64,000 bases of DNA, taken from Pomphorhynchus laevis (taxonomy: Eukaryota; Acanthocephala; Palaeacanthocephala; Echinorhynchida; Pomphorhynchidae). The stretch lies in assembly GCA_012934845.2 (NCBI GenBank), contig WNNJ02001072.1, positions 1 through 64,000 of the forward strand, read 5' to 3'. This document shows positions 46,116 to 58,800 of this stretch, one piece after another. Position 1 is the first letter of the stretch. Each line of letters begins with the position of its first letter. The notes below the pieces were generated by a model. It worked only from the letters and a program-made list of their open reading frames with translations, ran no database searches and was not told the origin of the DNA. A program made the translations under genes and the position numbers.

Positions 46116-46699
46116 TTTAGTAGTTCTTGTATTTGATTTTTTTATTACATCTTGTTAAAATTTTTAATTGTATCAATTATACTGACTAAAAAAAGTTTAC
46201 TTAAAGTTAAAGTTATTCATTATTTAAAGTTAAATAATGAATAGGATAGCAAACAGTAAAATGATAAGACGTTAAAAAAGTTAAATTTTTAAATGTTATG
46301 CATTTTTGTCGAATTCACTTAATATTAAGGTTTCTATAAAAAAACCAAATATGATTTATAAGATTTTATAAATCATTTTATATTTCTACATAAATTTGTA
46401 TTTCTTTATATTTAGGATAAAACAAATAATGATATATTAAAAAAATTAATATATTTATAAAATATAAAAAATTATATTAATAATTAATATAATTTTACAT
46501 TATTTTATTAAATTATAAAATTATATTAATAAATATTAAAATTATTATCAGTTATAATAATTATTAATAATAAGTTATATAATACGTTGTATCATATTGT
46601 ATTAATATATTAATACATTGTATTAATCAATTATATTAATAAACATTAATATTATTAAAAATACCTATTAATAAATAGAAGATAGATAAATAATTAAAT

Positions 46700-47040
46700 C
46701 AGCTAACTGAGTCTACGTATTTAATATAATTATAAAATAAAAAAAACATAATAATGCTAAATCAAAATTTAATAATTAAATATTAAAATAAATAATTGTT
46801 TTTAGATTTTTTATAATTTAAATCAAGTTAAAATAAAAAATAAAATTTAAAATAAACGTCATTTTTATGAATTGACTAATAAACAACAGACGTTGTATCA
46901 GAATAAGGATTAGAGGTCATTACGAGGAACTGCTATGCTATCAGGTTTCGGCCCTTAACTCATCTACCCAACATAGATGTGGGGCCAAATACATGCTAAT
47001 GATGTATTTCCTCCGATAAAACTATCTAGTATCTAATTCT
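46700..47040 (-). repeat. Dispersed repeat, copy G (near full length)
   Basis: On the minus strand it runs from CTAGATAGTTTTATCGGAGG through TTGGGTAGATGAGTTAAGGG, GCATAGCAGTTCCTCGTAAT and GTCAATTCATAAAAATGACG to TACGTAGACTCAGTTAGCTG. With the copy at 56.1 kb it defines the family: about 0.4-0.45 kb, GC-richer first third, AT-rich remainder, conserved last ~22 bp. Confidence 0.75.
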
Positions 47041-47159
47041 AATGCAAAGTATATTATTTATTATCCATCAATAAAATTTTCCGCTAATGATTTTAAATCT
47101 ATTTTTCATTGTATCGTTTTGATTTATATATTTAACTAATTTTCTGCTTAATGTCATTT

Positions 47160-47330
47160 TTATAGTAACCTAGTTTAAAATATGTATCTATTAAATTATT
47201 TAAATGATTTTGAAGCCAATATCATTACATATTGTTGCAATTCTTAAAATTTCATTATTTAATGTATTATATTTTATACAATATGGTATGCATGAATGCT
47301 CATATAAATGAATGCTCATATATCTCTTCA
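47160..47330 (-). mobile_element. Second-family PLE scrap
   Basis: Matches the downstream part of the RT copy at 29.4-29.6 kb (CTAGTTTAAAATATGTATCT, GGTATGCATGAATGCTCAT). About 170 bp, broken. Confidence 0.65.
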
Positions 47331-48654
47331 TTATACATGAATGAAGAGATAATTTAACTATAGATATAATATAATTATATTAAATACTATTATACAATAC
47401 CAGTACTAATATAATATGTTGTATCAAATTAATATATTGTATATAATTTCTATTATATAATAATATAATAGATACATATTAGTTATCATATTATATTTAT
47501 TATATTATAATAAATATAATATATTTCTATAAAATTATATAAAAATTATATTATATAATTTCTATTATAATTAATAATATAAATTTTTGAAAATCAATAT
47601 TGCTAAGGTAAGCAGCTCATCAACTGCTGATCAAATGCTTACATTTCACATTTCAGTCCTTTTATTGCGAACTGGTGATTTATTAAATTTGTCTTCTGCT
47701 TTCAGAGTTTTACTTAATGCAAAACTTCGAAAAGGTTTTTTTGAAAAAAAAGTTTAAAAATAATATAAAACTTAAATATTTTATATTTTAAAATTCTAAT
47801 GTTTAAAAATAAAATTTAAAATATTTTTAAATCGATTATTTCATTATTTTGTCATAACAAATGCAGTTGAAAAATTTCTTTTCGAATGTCAACCAAGAAA
47901 TCAAATGCTTCAGAATTGATAGAATAGATCACTTTTTGGTGCATTTGTCCGCTCGTTGTTTAGCATGTGGCCACTAACTTGGTAACACACATGCTTGTAT
48001 TGACATTGAGCAATATAATGTAATCATTTATGTGATTTGTACAACAGTATTCTTTTGAGAAATGTCTAACGTATCAAATGATTGTAAATCAAAATATTCT
48101 CAGCGCACAGTCAGACCTTTTACCATTTCATCATTAGCTGTTAAATAATTTCATCATTATTGCATAAGAATGTAATATAAACATTCAAAATATGAAATGA
48201 TATTTGTGGCTTTACTGAAATTTTTATTTTCAATAAAAAATTTAACTTTAAATCTCTTAATCACTTTATTATTTATCTTTATCTTTATAAATTATAATTA
48301 TAAAGATAAATCTTCATCAGATTTAATCAGATTATAATCTTCATTATACTTTATTTATATTTATATATAAATATATATAAATATAAAAATATATTTATAA
48401 TATTTTTAAAATAAAATTATGTAAATTTTTTATTGATTTTTTATTTTATATAAATTATTATTAAATTAACATTTTCATTTAATTATTATTTAAATTTTAA
48501 TAAAATACTATTAAAAATAGTATTTTTAATATAGTATACTAAAATAGTATACTAAAAATTAATAATAATGTATACTAATTAGTATACTAAAATTTTTAGT
48601 ATACTAATACTAAAAATACGTAGTATTTTATAAAATACTACGTATTTTAATAAA

Positions 48655-48850
48655 ATACGTAGACTCAGTTAGCTTATCTGATTGGTATAAACGAGAAATA
48701 AATATAATTTAATTAATATTTTACCAATATCAATTGAATTAGTAACAGACGTAGTTTGGTTCAGTTGAAGGGACAATGTTGAAAATTATAAGTCAATTCA
48801 TAATAATTGACTTTTATTTTAAATTTGAATTTTTAATCTTAATATAAATT
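48655..48850 (+). repeat. Dispersed repeat ends, copy H
   Basis: Begins with ACGTAGACTCAGTTAGCTTA, the conserved family end, and later has AGTCAATTCATAATAATTGA and TTTTATTTTAAATTTGAATT, so two partial copies lie close together. Confidence 0.55.
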
Positions 48851-49814
48851 GTTAACAAATATTATAAAAAATTATTAATTATTTATAATTATTTATTATT
48901 TATAATTATTTGATTATTTTATCATTATTGAAGTTATAAAAATAGTCATCAAAATTTCAATGGTAACAATGGCTGCACAGGTATATAAACTTAAAATTAG
49001 GAAACCAACTATAGATGACTAGGTTGATAACGGTAATCATTAAGAAAATAAACATTATGTTATCAAATTGAAGTAAGCACCTTTCCCCAACGCTGATTTA
49101 ATTTAAAATAAAAAAATAATTTCAATTAAATTTGCAGAATAGAAGACGAAAATATTTCATTAAATCTAATTGCCAATAAAATCAGAGACGGCTTAAAATT
49201 ATTAAACTTTACAATATAAATTAGATAGATTCAGTAAGCTTATCTGATTAATATGAAATACAGTAAACAAATATTAAACACATGTGTTGAACGTTGAATT
49301 AATTTACTAATCTTATTAATTTACTAAAATAATTATTAATAATTGATTTATTAAATATTTTTATATCATCATTAAACAATTGAATTATTAGAATTGTAAT
49401 AATTTATTAGAATAAAATTATAATAAAGTTATAATATAATTAAAATTATTTACTTTAAAATTATAAAATATTAATAATTATAAAGTCATAATTAATAATT
49501 ATGTCATCACGTATAATTAATAAAAAATAGAATTAAATTAATTATATCGACGTTTGAAAAAATCTGAAGTTGTCAAAAATTATTAATATTACAAATATTA
49601 ATAATTATTGTTAATTATTAAAATTACAAATTATTAATCTAATCTATTAGTATCTGATTGTATCTTTTTGAATCATCGATACGATCAAAATAGTCACACT
49701 GTGGAATCGTTATTAAAAATCGCTTACAATTTAATGTTTTCTTTAAATAAAATCAAATAAGCCACATAATATGCAACAATATGAAAATAGTAACTTTACC
49801 TGTTTGAAGTAATT

Positions 49815-52800
49815 TTATCCCTCAACCGCGTCCTGAAAGAACACAGTATTACATCAAAAATAATAATTTCAATTACCCTAGTGCGACGCAGATAATCTTC
49901 ATCCTCTTCAGTATTTTCATCAGAATCATCATTATTTTGATCACTTTGCTCGTTTTGGTCAGTTCTTGAATCGGTGCTCTTAAAAATAAAATAAAAAATA
50001 TAAGTAACTATAAATTTAAAATTAATTAATATAAATTAATTAAAATTTAATTAAAATTTTAAAATTAAATTAGATTAAAATTCTTAATTTATTAAATTAA
50101 AGTTGCACGTTTTGGTCCTTTTAATGCTGAATGGCGATCACTCGACTCGTCTGCTTTTATTGCTTTTAATGAACAATTTTCGTCTTATATTTTGCAAATT
50201 TAATTAAAGTTATTTCTGACTTCAATGTTATCAATTCCAAAATTATGTTAATTTGTGAACAAGTACCACCATCTGTATAACCGTCTGTAAATTTACATTT
50301 TATCGTGAATGCCATCTTGAACGTCAAGATTTCAAATTTTATTTTGATTATTGATTACCAAATATAAAATCAAGTGAATTGCTTATTATAAAAACGAACG
50401 CAGTTTAATTTATTTATAGTATGAAATCAAAGAAACGACAATTTATATTATTCGAGTTAAAAGGTCCAGTCCAATATTTTAATAACCGCGGATATCCTCT
50501 TGAACTACTGTTTCACAATACGCAAAAATTTTATATAAAAGTTGTACCATCAAAAATTAAAAAAAAAACTGAACAAAAAACTATAACATCACATCAAATA
50601 AATTGTGCAAATATTGTCCACGAGTTAAAACAAAATTCAAGCAACAAAAACACTATGCCACAATATAAAATTGAATCAAACAAATATAATTTATCAAGAT
50701 CAATTCACTATTCCAATAAATAAGACCCCGACTGTTAAGGACCACCAACATCAAGCGGAGGGGAGGAAAAGAATACAAAAGGAATAATGAGGATCAGTTG
50801 CAACAAATTTACAACTAAAGATCAGTTACAACAAAATGGATTCAATGTATTAATCAGGATCGATTGTTCGACCAAAATTAAAAAGAGCTCAAAAATATTC
50901 ATATTTTCAAAGAACATTTTGAATATCTTGTTTGAATGATTAAAATATAATAATATTTTCAACTTAAGCCAATATAACCGTGCTATTTACGATAACGCAA
51001 TAAAAATTATATCTTATCATTGCAAAATTTTGAGATATTTCAAATTTAAATTATTTTTTGAACAAAAAATAGAAAAAATTGTATGTTTTTTCGTGAGAGC
51101 ATAGAAAAAATCTTAAATCATTATATATCAATAAGATATATAAAAAATACCTGAAAATAAAATTTTAAGTTTCTAACATTGAAATTTGAAATTTAAATTC
51201 AATTTTAAATTTTTATGAAAAAAAATTAAATTTTAATTTATTTTATACCAAAACGCATTTAGCCAAAAATGGTTATACGTTATTTGAAAATGAATTGTAC
51301 AAGCATATTTTCACAAAGTAAAACAAAATTCAAGTAACAAAAGCACTATGCCACAATATAAAACTGAAAACAATCAAATAAATATAATTTATTAAGTTTA
51401 ATTAACTATAAAAATATATAAAACAATAAATTTAATAGGATATTTTTAAAATAAAATCTGTTTTATTATTAGAATATTTTTTGATCTAGGGACAAAGGTA
51501 GATGGTTTAGCCATATGAAATTCCTAGCATCAATACTAGCAGAAATTTTCATAAGGTCATTTAGGGAAACTTCGTTAAAGAAATGTCTTTCGTTATAGAT
51601 TTGTATCGTTATGCAGATGTTTTTATTGTATGTGTAAATGAAGTTTGTTGCATTAGAAGCATTTTTGGTTCTTGCTTGTTTAACGGTTCCCAACTATCAC
51701 ATACCGTTATATTCTAACGCGTCTTCAAATGTATATTCGCTGAAAATGTTTTTAATCTTTTTAAAATTTACAAGCTTCCTTAATACCCTACTACATTTGT
51801 TTTCTGCTCAGAGTATAATAGAATTTAGGTGGCAAATATGGACAGGATCACGTACAGGTACACCGAGAAAAAGCAATAAAAATATCAGTACTGTACATTG
51901 GATTTGTAAGCTTCGAAAGGTATGTTATCTTTTTGGTGACTGCGTAGGCTGCGGTAATATCTAAGTGAGAAGTAAAGTCGGAGGTGTAGGGTAGACTTCG
52001 GTAATGGATGCCTGGAGAGGAGGTAGAGTGGACGTGAAATAAGGAGATGAGAGGAAGGTGAATTTTAGCGATGTAGATGGGAAGAGAAGTGGTGTGAAAG
52101 TAGATTTGCATAGTTGACGAGTGGATGCAATGGGTGGTATTAGAGTATTAAGATCTTCAAATGGATCGTGAACCTAAGCGAGTCGACCACATTTGGTTCG
52201 TAAATTTTAAGTCGGTTCCAAAGTGTTCGATACATAATGACGGTAAGGAAACATTCTATCTTTGCAGATGTCCTTATTGTATTTTGGCCACTTGAGAATC
52301 TTAATTCTGTTTATAAGACATTTTTTCATCGTTTATTGTTTAATTGAGACATTTGATAGAAATGTATGTACAGAGAGAGGGATTACTAAATCAAAATGCT
52401 TATTCTAGATCCTGTCTATTCACATTGAACACAAATTGATGAGAATAATAAAAGATTAGATATATACCCCACCAATTAGCATGAAATAATATTAATATCA
52501 ATAAAAACAAACAAAACTTCAACTCGGATGGCAAAATCATCGCTGCTTTAAAAAATTAAATTCACAATTATTTAAAACGATTTAATTGGCTTTTAATTAA
52601 TTTAAAGACCGATCGATCCCAGTTATTAAAAGCTATTTTGCAACGATATTTGCATTTAATAGATTTAATATCTTTTATAAACACTTATTTGTTATTTTTA
52701 TTTGCAAAGTGAATACATGGCTAATTTACTATCTATATATCGAACAATATGTGATGTTATATTTATTTCTACTATAATAAGTAAATAACATGTGCGTTTA

Positions 52801-55800
52801 TCCGTTCTCCTAATTTTTCATTCCTTACGATTACGGACTTACGCAGTAAGAACGGTTCTTCTAAGATAAGCGACTGTTATTTATTAATATTTGAAATGTA
52901 GATTCAATATTAACAAAAAAAAGATTTATTATTTAATTTATTTAAAATTAATTTAAGGAAGAATTAATAACAACGCGCTTACCACACGAGCATCACGATT
53001 AATTTGTCTATCACCATCTTCGTCGAATTCGTCTTCGTCTTCATCATCATCATCGTAATCAGAAATAACATCTGAGCACTCGCCAGTATAAAAAAGAACA
53101 GCATTTGGGATAAGTTTCTCCCTCATAAAGTGGCCAATTTCATAGTGTTCTTCGAGGATTTCATCAAGTTCGCTCAAGTTTTCGTCATCTCCTTCTTTTG
53201 TAACAGCCGGCGGTGAGAAAAAGTTGAAAAATGAATCTCGTGGAACTGTCTTAAACACGTATTTAGATTTGCCATCGTGTTTGTTGCTAACTTTCTTACG
53301 AATCGCGCGCATTGTGATATTCATATTCGGATGCCAATCGATTTGGCATCCTGAACATCCGACTATTTCTGGACCTTCGTACATGAAAGGTTCCTCTTTA
53401 CTAGGTGGTACTCGTAATTCGTACTGCTTTGTAAGGCGGTCGTTTTTAAAGAATTTGTTAGGAAGGAATGTAAAAACCAAAGTAAACTTCTTTATTTCAT
53501 CATTTTCCGTTGTTTTGTCATGTTCCAGTGCAATATTTGAAAGATATTGAAGAACTGGTTCGTCATACTCCTAACACATCAAAAATAACATGCAATTTAT
53601 AAAAATAAATGTAATATAATGTTTCATTTTTTAATTTTTCATAGAACATTTGCTGATAAAAATGGTTATGCAAGATTACATTTAAATCATTGATAGTTTG
53701 GAAAAGAAAGTATAAATAGATTAATGGATATATGAAATATTATTTTAAGGACAGTAAATATATAAACCATGAGTTAATGTCTTTGTTAGCTATTTGTAAA
53801 TCAATAAAAACCTTAATTTGCGCAATGAAAAAATAAGGTTAATTACTAATCAGCTGATTTCACTACAATATTTCTTAACAAATATTATCTCACAAATAAT
53901 TACAAGCAAAATTCATATATTAAAAATGTCCTAAAACTATTTACGATCTACACTTGTGAAACAATCAAATGCTCTAACTATTTTTAAATCAAAAATGGTA
54001 AAAACAATATTATAATAAAATAATATTAATAGTAATATTATAATAAATATATATTATAAATCATTATCATAAATCAATATTACATATAATACATATGTAT
54101 ATATAATAAATCTATATTTAAAATATTTTAAATTTATATTATATAAATTTATAAATTTAATTATATTAAATAAATTTTATATTAATATATTATCTTCTTA
54201 ATATGTAATTAAGAAGATATTTGATATATATAAAATATTATTATAAATATTATTTGATATATAAAAATTATGTTTGTTTTATTTGGATTACGTATGATTT
54301 TTACTGTACTGACTTAATATTCTTTAAAAAAAGAAAATAAAGTCTTATATATTATTGAATTTTATTTATTATTATATTTTATAATAAAAGTATTTTCAGC
54401 TAAAAACTCATTTAAAACTTTTAATTGCAATAGTTATTTCTTAATTGCAACACTTATTTCCATCGTCTTTTGACGATGGAAATAAGCGACAACATTAATA
54501 AAATCTTAAGAATTATTTATTATTTAATTATTATTTATTTTTTATATTATAAATTGATTGTTTACTCATATTGGATTATTTATTAGTGAAGAGAGTGAAG
54601 TGAAATATTTATTTAATCGAATTTTCAGTAGCCTACTGCTATCATCTTCAGGAGTAAATGAAGATGATAGCAGATGGATGAAGATTATATTTACTCCTGA
54701 AGATGATAGCAGTAGGCTATTGAAAATTCGATTAAATAAATATTTTACTTCACTCTCTCCACTAATAAATAATAAAATATATTTATAATATTTATTTGAG
54801 CTATAATGAAGTTATATCAACATTCACTTAATAATTGTATAGCCCCATTATATTTTTTCGGTTTCCATCCTAATTACAGAATTATAAAATTATTAGTTCA
54901 GTGATATTAATAAATCAGTGTCACTAAGAACAAACAGTTAGAAATCTTAATAACCGGACGTTTACGAAAATATTTAAATATTTTGATGACGAGAAAATAG
55001 TGGCGTATTTAGATGACTAGGAAATAGTGACGCACTTAGATGACGAGAAAATATTAACTCATTTGACACAAATGAAACGAGCGGAGTAAAAGCAAGAATG
55101 TAAATATACATTCTTGTGGGATCGAAGGATGAGATAAGATCACGTATTCTAGGTAGTTCAAGGTTAGATAGCCTAAAAATTATTCAGCTCGACAACGCAA
55201 TAAAATTTACATTTGCTAATAAATGATTAGATAATCATTTATTTTTAATAAATGATGCTTTAAATATTACATTTAACTATTAAATGTCATATTAATATAA
55301 TATTTATATTAATATTGTTCAATGTAATTTTTACATTGAACAATTTCCGAGAAAACGTTTTGCTTAGATATAAAAAATAAGAACAATAGTTAGAACATTC
55401 TTTAGGCAAAACCCTATAAAGAAGAATCTTCAAATATAAAAATTAAAAAGTTTTTAAAATGGATTTTGTAAATTCTAAAACATCGGCTTTAAAATTAAAC
55501 AAGATATGAAATTGAAATTGGATTAAAGATTATCGTGTTACCTAAAGCGTATGCATTATTCATGTTATTAGTGTGTTTACCTGGACAAGAGCCGTAATTG
55601 GGTCCGCATTCTTTAAAACGTTAAGCCAGAAATTTGGGATTCCTTTTATATAATCATTAGAATCACCAGCATCAGAACGGCAAACAAATGAATTAGTATT
55701 TTGTTCCCTAAACATCATACACTCTTCGGGAAGTTCAACTTCACACCTGCATTCGTCTTCAATTGGTTCATAAGTTCCATTAATGATCTGCTCTCTCTGT

Positions 55801-58800
55801 AAATATAAAAAATAGTTAATGTTTTATTAGTAATAAATGTAATAGAATGTAGGCTATAATAAAGTTTCCGTCTTTATTCGGACGAAAACTGTAAGATTTT
55901 GTTTGCCTTTGTAATTAATCGATAGTGCATGTTTAATTCCACTATATTAATTCGTAATATTATACTATGAATTTAATACTATATACATTAGCGCGTGTTT
56001 GACCCCACTGCTATGTTGGGTAGAGGAATAGGAGGCGATAAATGATAGTATAGATGTTCCTCCTGATTGTTTTATTCATTATTCTGATAAGATAGTAGAT
56101 AGTTATTTCAGAGGAAATACATCATTAGCATGTATTTGGCCTTGCTGCTATGTTGGGTAGAGGAGTTAGGGGCCGAAACCTGATAGCATAGCAGTTCCTC
56201 CTGATGACCTCTAATTCTTATTCTGATACAACGTCTGTTATTTTTTAGTCATTTCATAAAACTGACTTTTTCAAAATTAATTTTTTATTTATTTTTTTTA
56301 TTTTTAACTTGATATAAATTCTAAATAATGTTAATTATTTATTATTATTTATTATAAAATTTGATTAAGCATTATTATTTTTATTTTATAATCTAAAAAC
56401 AATTATTAATCTAAAAACAATTATTAATTTTATTATTTAATTATTAAATTTTGATTTAGCATTATTATGTTTTGTTTATTTTATAATTATATTAAATACG
56501 TAGACACAGTTAGCTGATTGAATGTAATAATTTTATTATATTTTTAAGTAAACAAATTCTTATAGTAAAAATTATTCAATATTCTAATCATTTCAACGTT
56601 ACAATAAAAATTCATACATAATTCTCGAGCTTCTCTTCGTCATCTTTCTCGGCTTGTTTATCCACGTTCATCCTGTTTCTCCTTCTTCTCGGCATCATCG
56701 GGCTCAGCCTCGTCATCACACATACCCTTTCGCGCTCCTTCTGCATGGCAAACATAAAAGGATACTGTATGGACTTGGTGTTTCTTCATAATGTCCTTGA
56801 TCTCGCGCTCCTCATGGTACTCCTCCAACAGATCCTCCTTTAGCAAGTGTTATATTTGTCCCGCGGGCCAAACGTTCACCCGTAGTGTCCTGGCGCACCT
56901 TGAAGTTTCTGCCCGCGCTCGACTCCCATATGTGCTGCTCGTCGTCATTATGCTTGGACACGGCCGTGACCCTGTCTGCGATAAACTATGCAAAGTAGAA
57001 GCATACTCCAAACTGCCCAATCAAATTATCCAGATAAAAATACTTGAAAAACAGTTTTTGTAAAACAACCATCCTTATTAAACTCCATCAAATTCTTCGA
57101 ATGATGGATCGTGTTTAAGCCATAAATCATATTGCATTGACGCACTTTTCTCATTTAATAGTTTTTCAACTCGGATAGCTCCATATAGTTTCGCGTAGTT
57201 AGGTGATGTTAATTGTTCAAAATCTATACGATTCATATAATCTCCTGATAAAATTAGAAACTCAACTATATCTGCATAATATCCCATCGGTATTCAGTAT
57301 ACCATCGGTATTCTGTATTTGATAGCTTGCATTATATTCAATCAGAAGTCGAACCTGCCAAATACTAACCATACGATCAGCCAAATGAGAAAGCGTACTG
57401 TGGATATCTTCATTGTAGTATTAATTTGGATTTAGTCCATATTGTAATAGGTACTTGAGAATATCTATATATTCGATCAAGATTACAATTCTAATTGGAC
57501 TATTACTTGTCGAATCCATGCTATTAGGACTTCCACCGTGAGCGATGAGCATTACCACCTTCTAAATATCTTGACAACCTATAGCAAGCATCATTAGGGT
57601 GACTTCATCTGAATTGTTTAATTCTACATCATTGGTATTTTAGTAGGCATTCAAGAACTTTCGAATTTCTTAGTAGGAAAACTTTATTAAGAGATGCCAC
57701 GAATTCAACAACAATGTCGCTTCCAAGTTGAGGATCTGTTTCAATTATTCTAAGCACTAGCTGTAAAATAATTGTGCGTGAAGATTTAGAAGTCTTCAAC
57801 AAATGAAATTGATCAAATGCTCGTTTAAACGTATTTTCTAAAAGTGTTCTCCGATACTCCATCATTTGTTCAGTGATAATATCATTTCTTAACACTTCAT
57901 TTTTTTGGCCGTAAAGGGAATTGCAATTTTCCATAAATTCATTAACTCGAATAAACAAATTGACCGACTGTTCCTTAATTGTTGGTTATTTCAGAAGCGA
58001 CAAAGAAGCATTATGATTAGTTGTGGATTTGTATTTCATTATACAAAATACAAAAGATTTCTTTAATTCAATATTATTAATTATATAATAAATTTGATAA
58101 ATTACAATTATATCTAATTACAATCAATTATAATTACAATTTACATTTAAATTGTCTCGAATGTCATCAGCTGTCTTTGCAGGAGCCATCAGTTAGTCAC
58201 TCGTGAAAAATGTAATGCAAAGCAGAGCGAAGAGCAAGAACGAATATTGACTGTCCACGAATTAGTATTGAAATGTCGATGATGAACCAACGAACTGTGC
58301 AATTCGAGATTCTAATATAGAAAATGCGCTCGGGGTATCACCGATTAAGCAGCTGTATACGGAATTTTATCTAAAACCACTATCTGTATGTTTGATTGAT
58401 GAGACAATACGGTATCCGTAACAAACAGTGCAGTAGGCTAGACTTGGACAAAAGGTCAGATTTTAGTAAGGAAATCACAATTGTCTGAAAGATAACCGTT
58501 GCATGCCAGAATAATTGATTTTTGCCACATAACCATAGCTTAGGTGTATATTTTCTGTCAATCCATACCAAGCAGTGAGGAGGTCACGAAACGCCATGTG
58601 ATTGGAAGCATACCAACCAGTATAAAAAGATAGTCAGTCATGCAGAAGCAACGACTATATGCACATGACCGTTCGCATTTTGAATTCGCGTGTCCAAAGT
58701 TCGATGTTCTTAAAGTGTAACGCACTGTGTTCTAGGATATTAGATCTAAATGTCAATTAAGATTGTAAAATATCATCGAAATTCAGTTAACCCTGATGAA

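Larger units (their letters stand above)
46116..49814. other. AT-rich intergenic DNA with repeats
   Basis: Between the LIM frame and the 3' end of NAP1. Named contents are dispersed-repeat copies near 46.7-47.0 and 48.65-48.85 kb, a PLE scrap near 47.2 kb and simple AT tracts. I see no gene. Confidence 0.5.

Noticed and set aside
51848-52111. 87-codon minus frame in NAP1 intron 4 as a possible membrane protein
   Set aside because: Serine/threonine-rich with no conserved motif; surrounding frames are interrupted.
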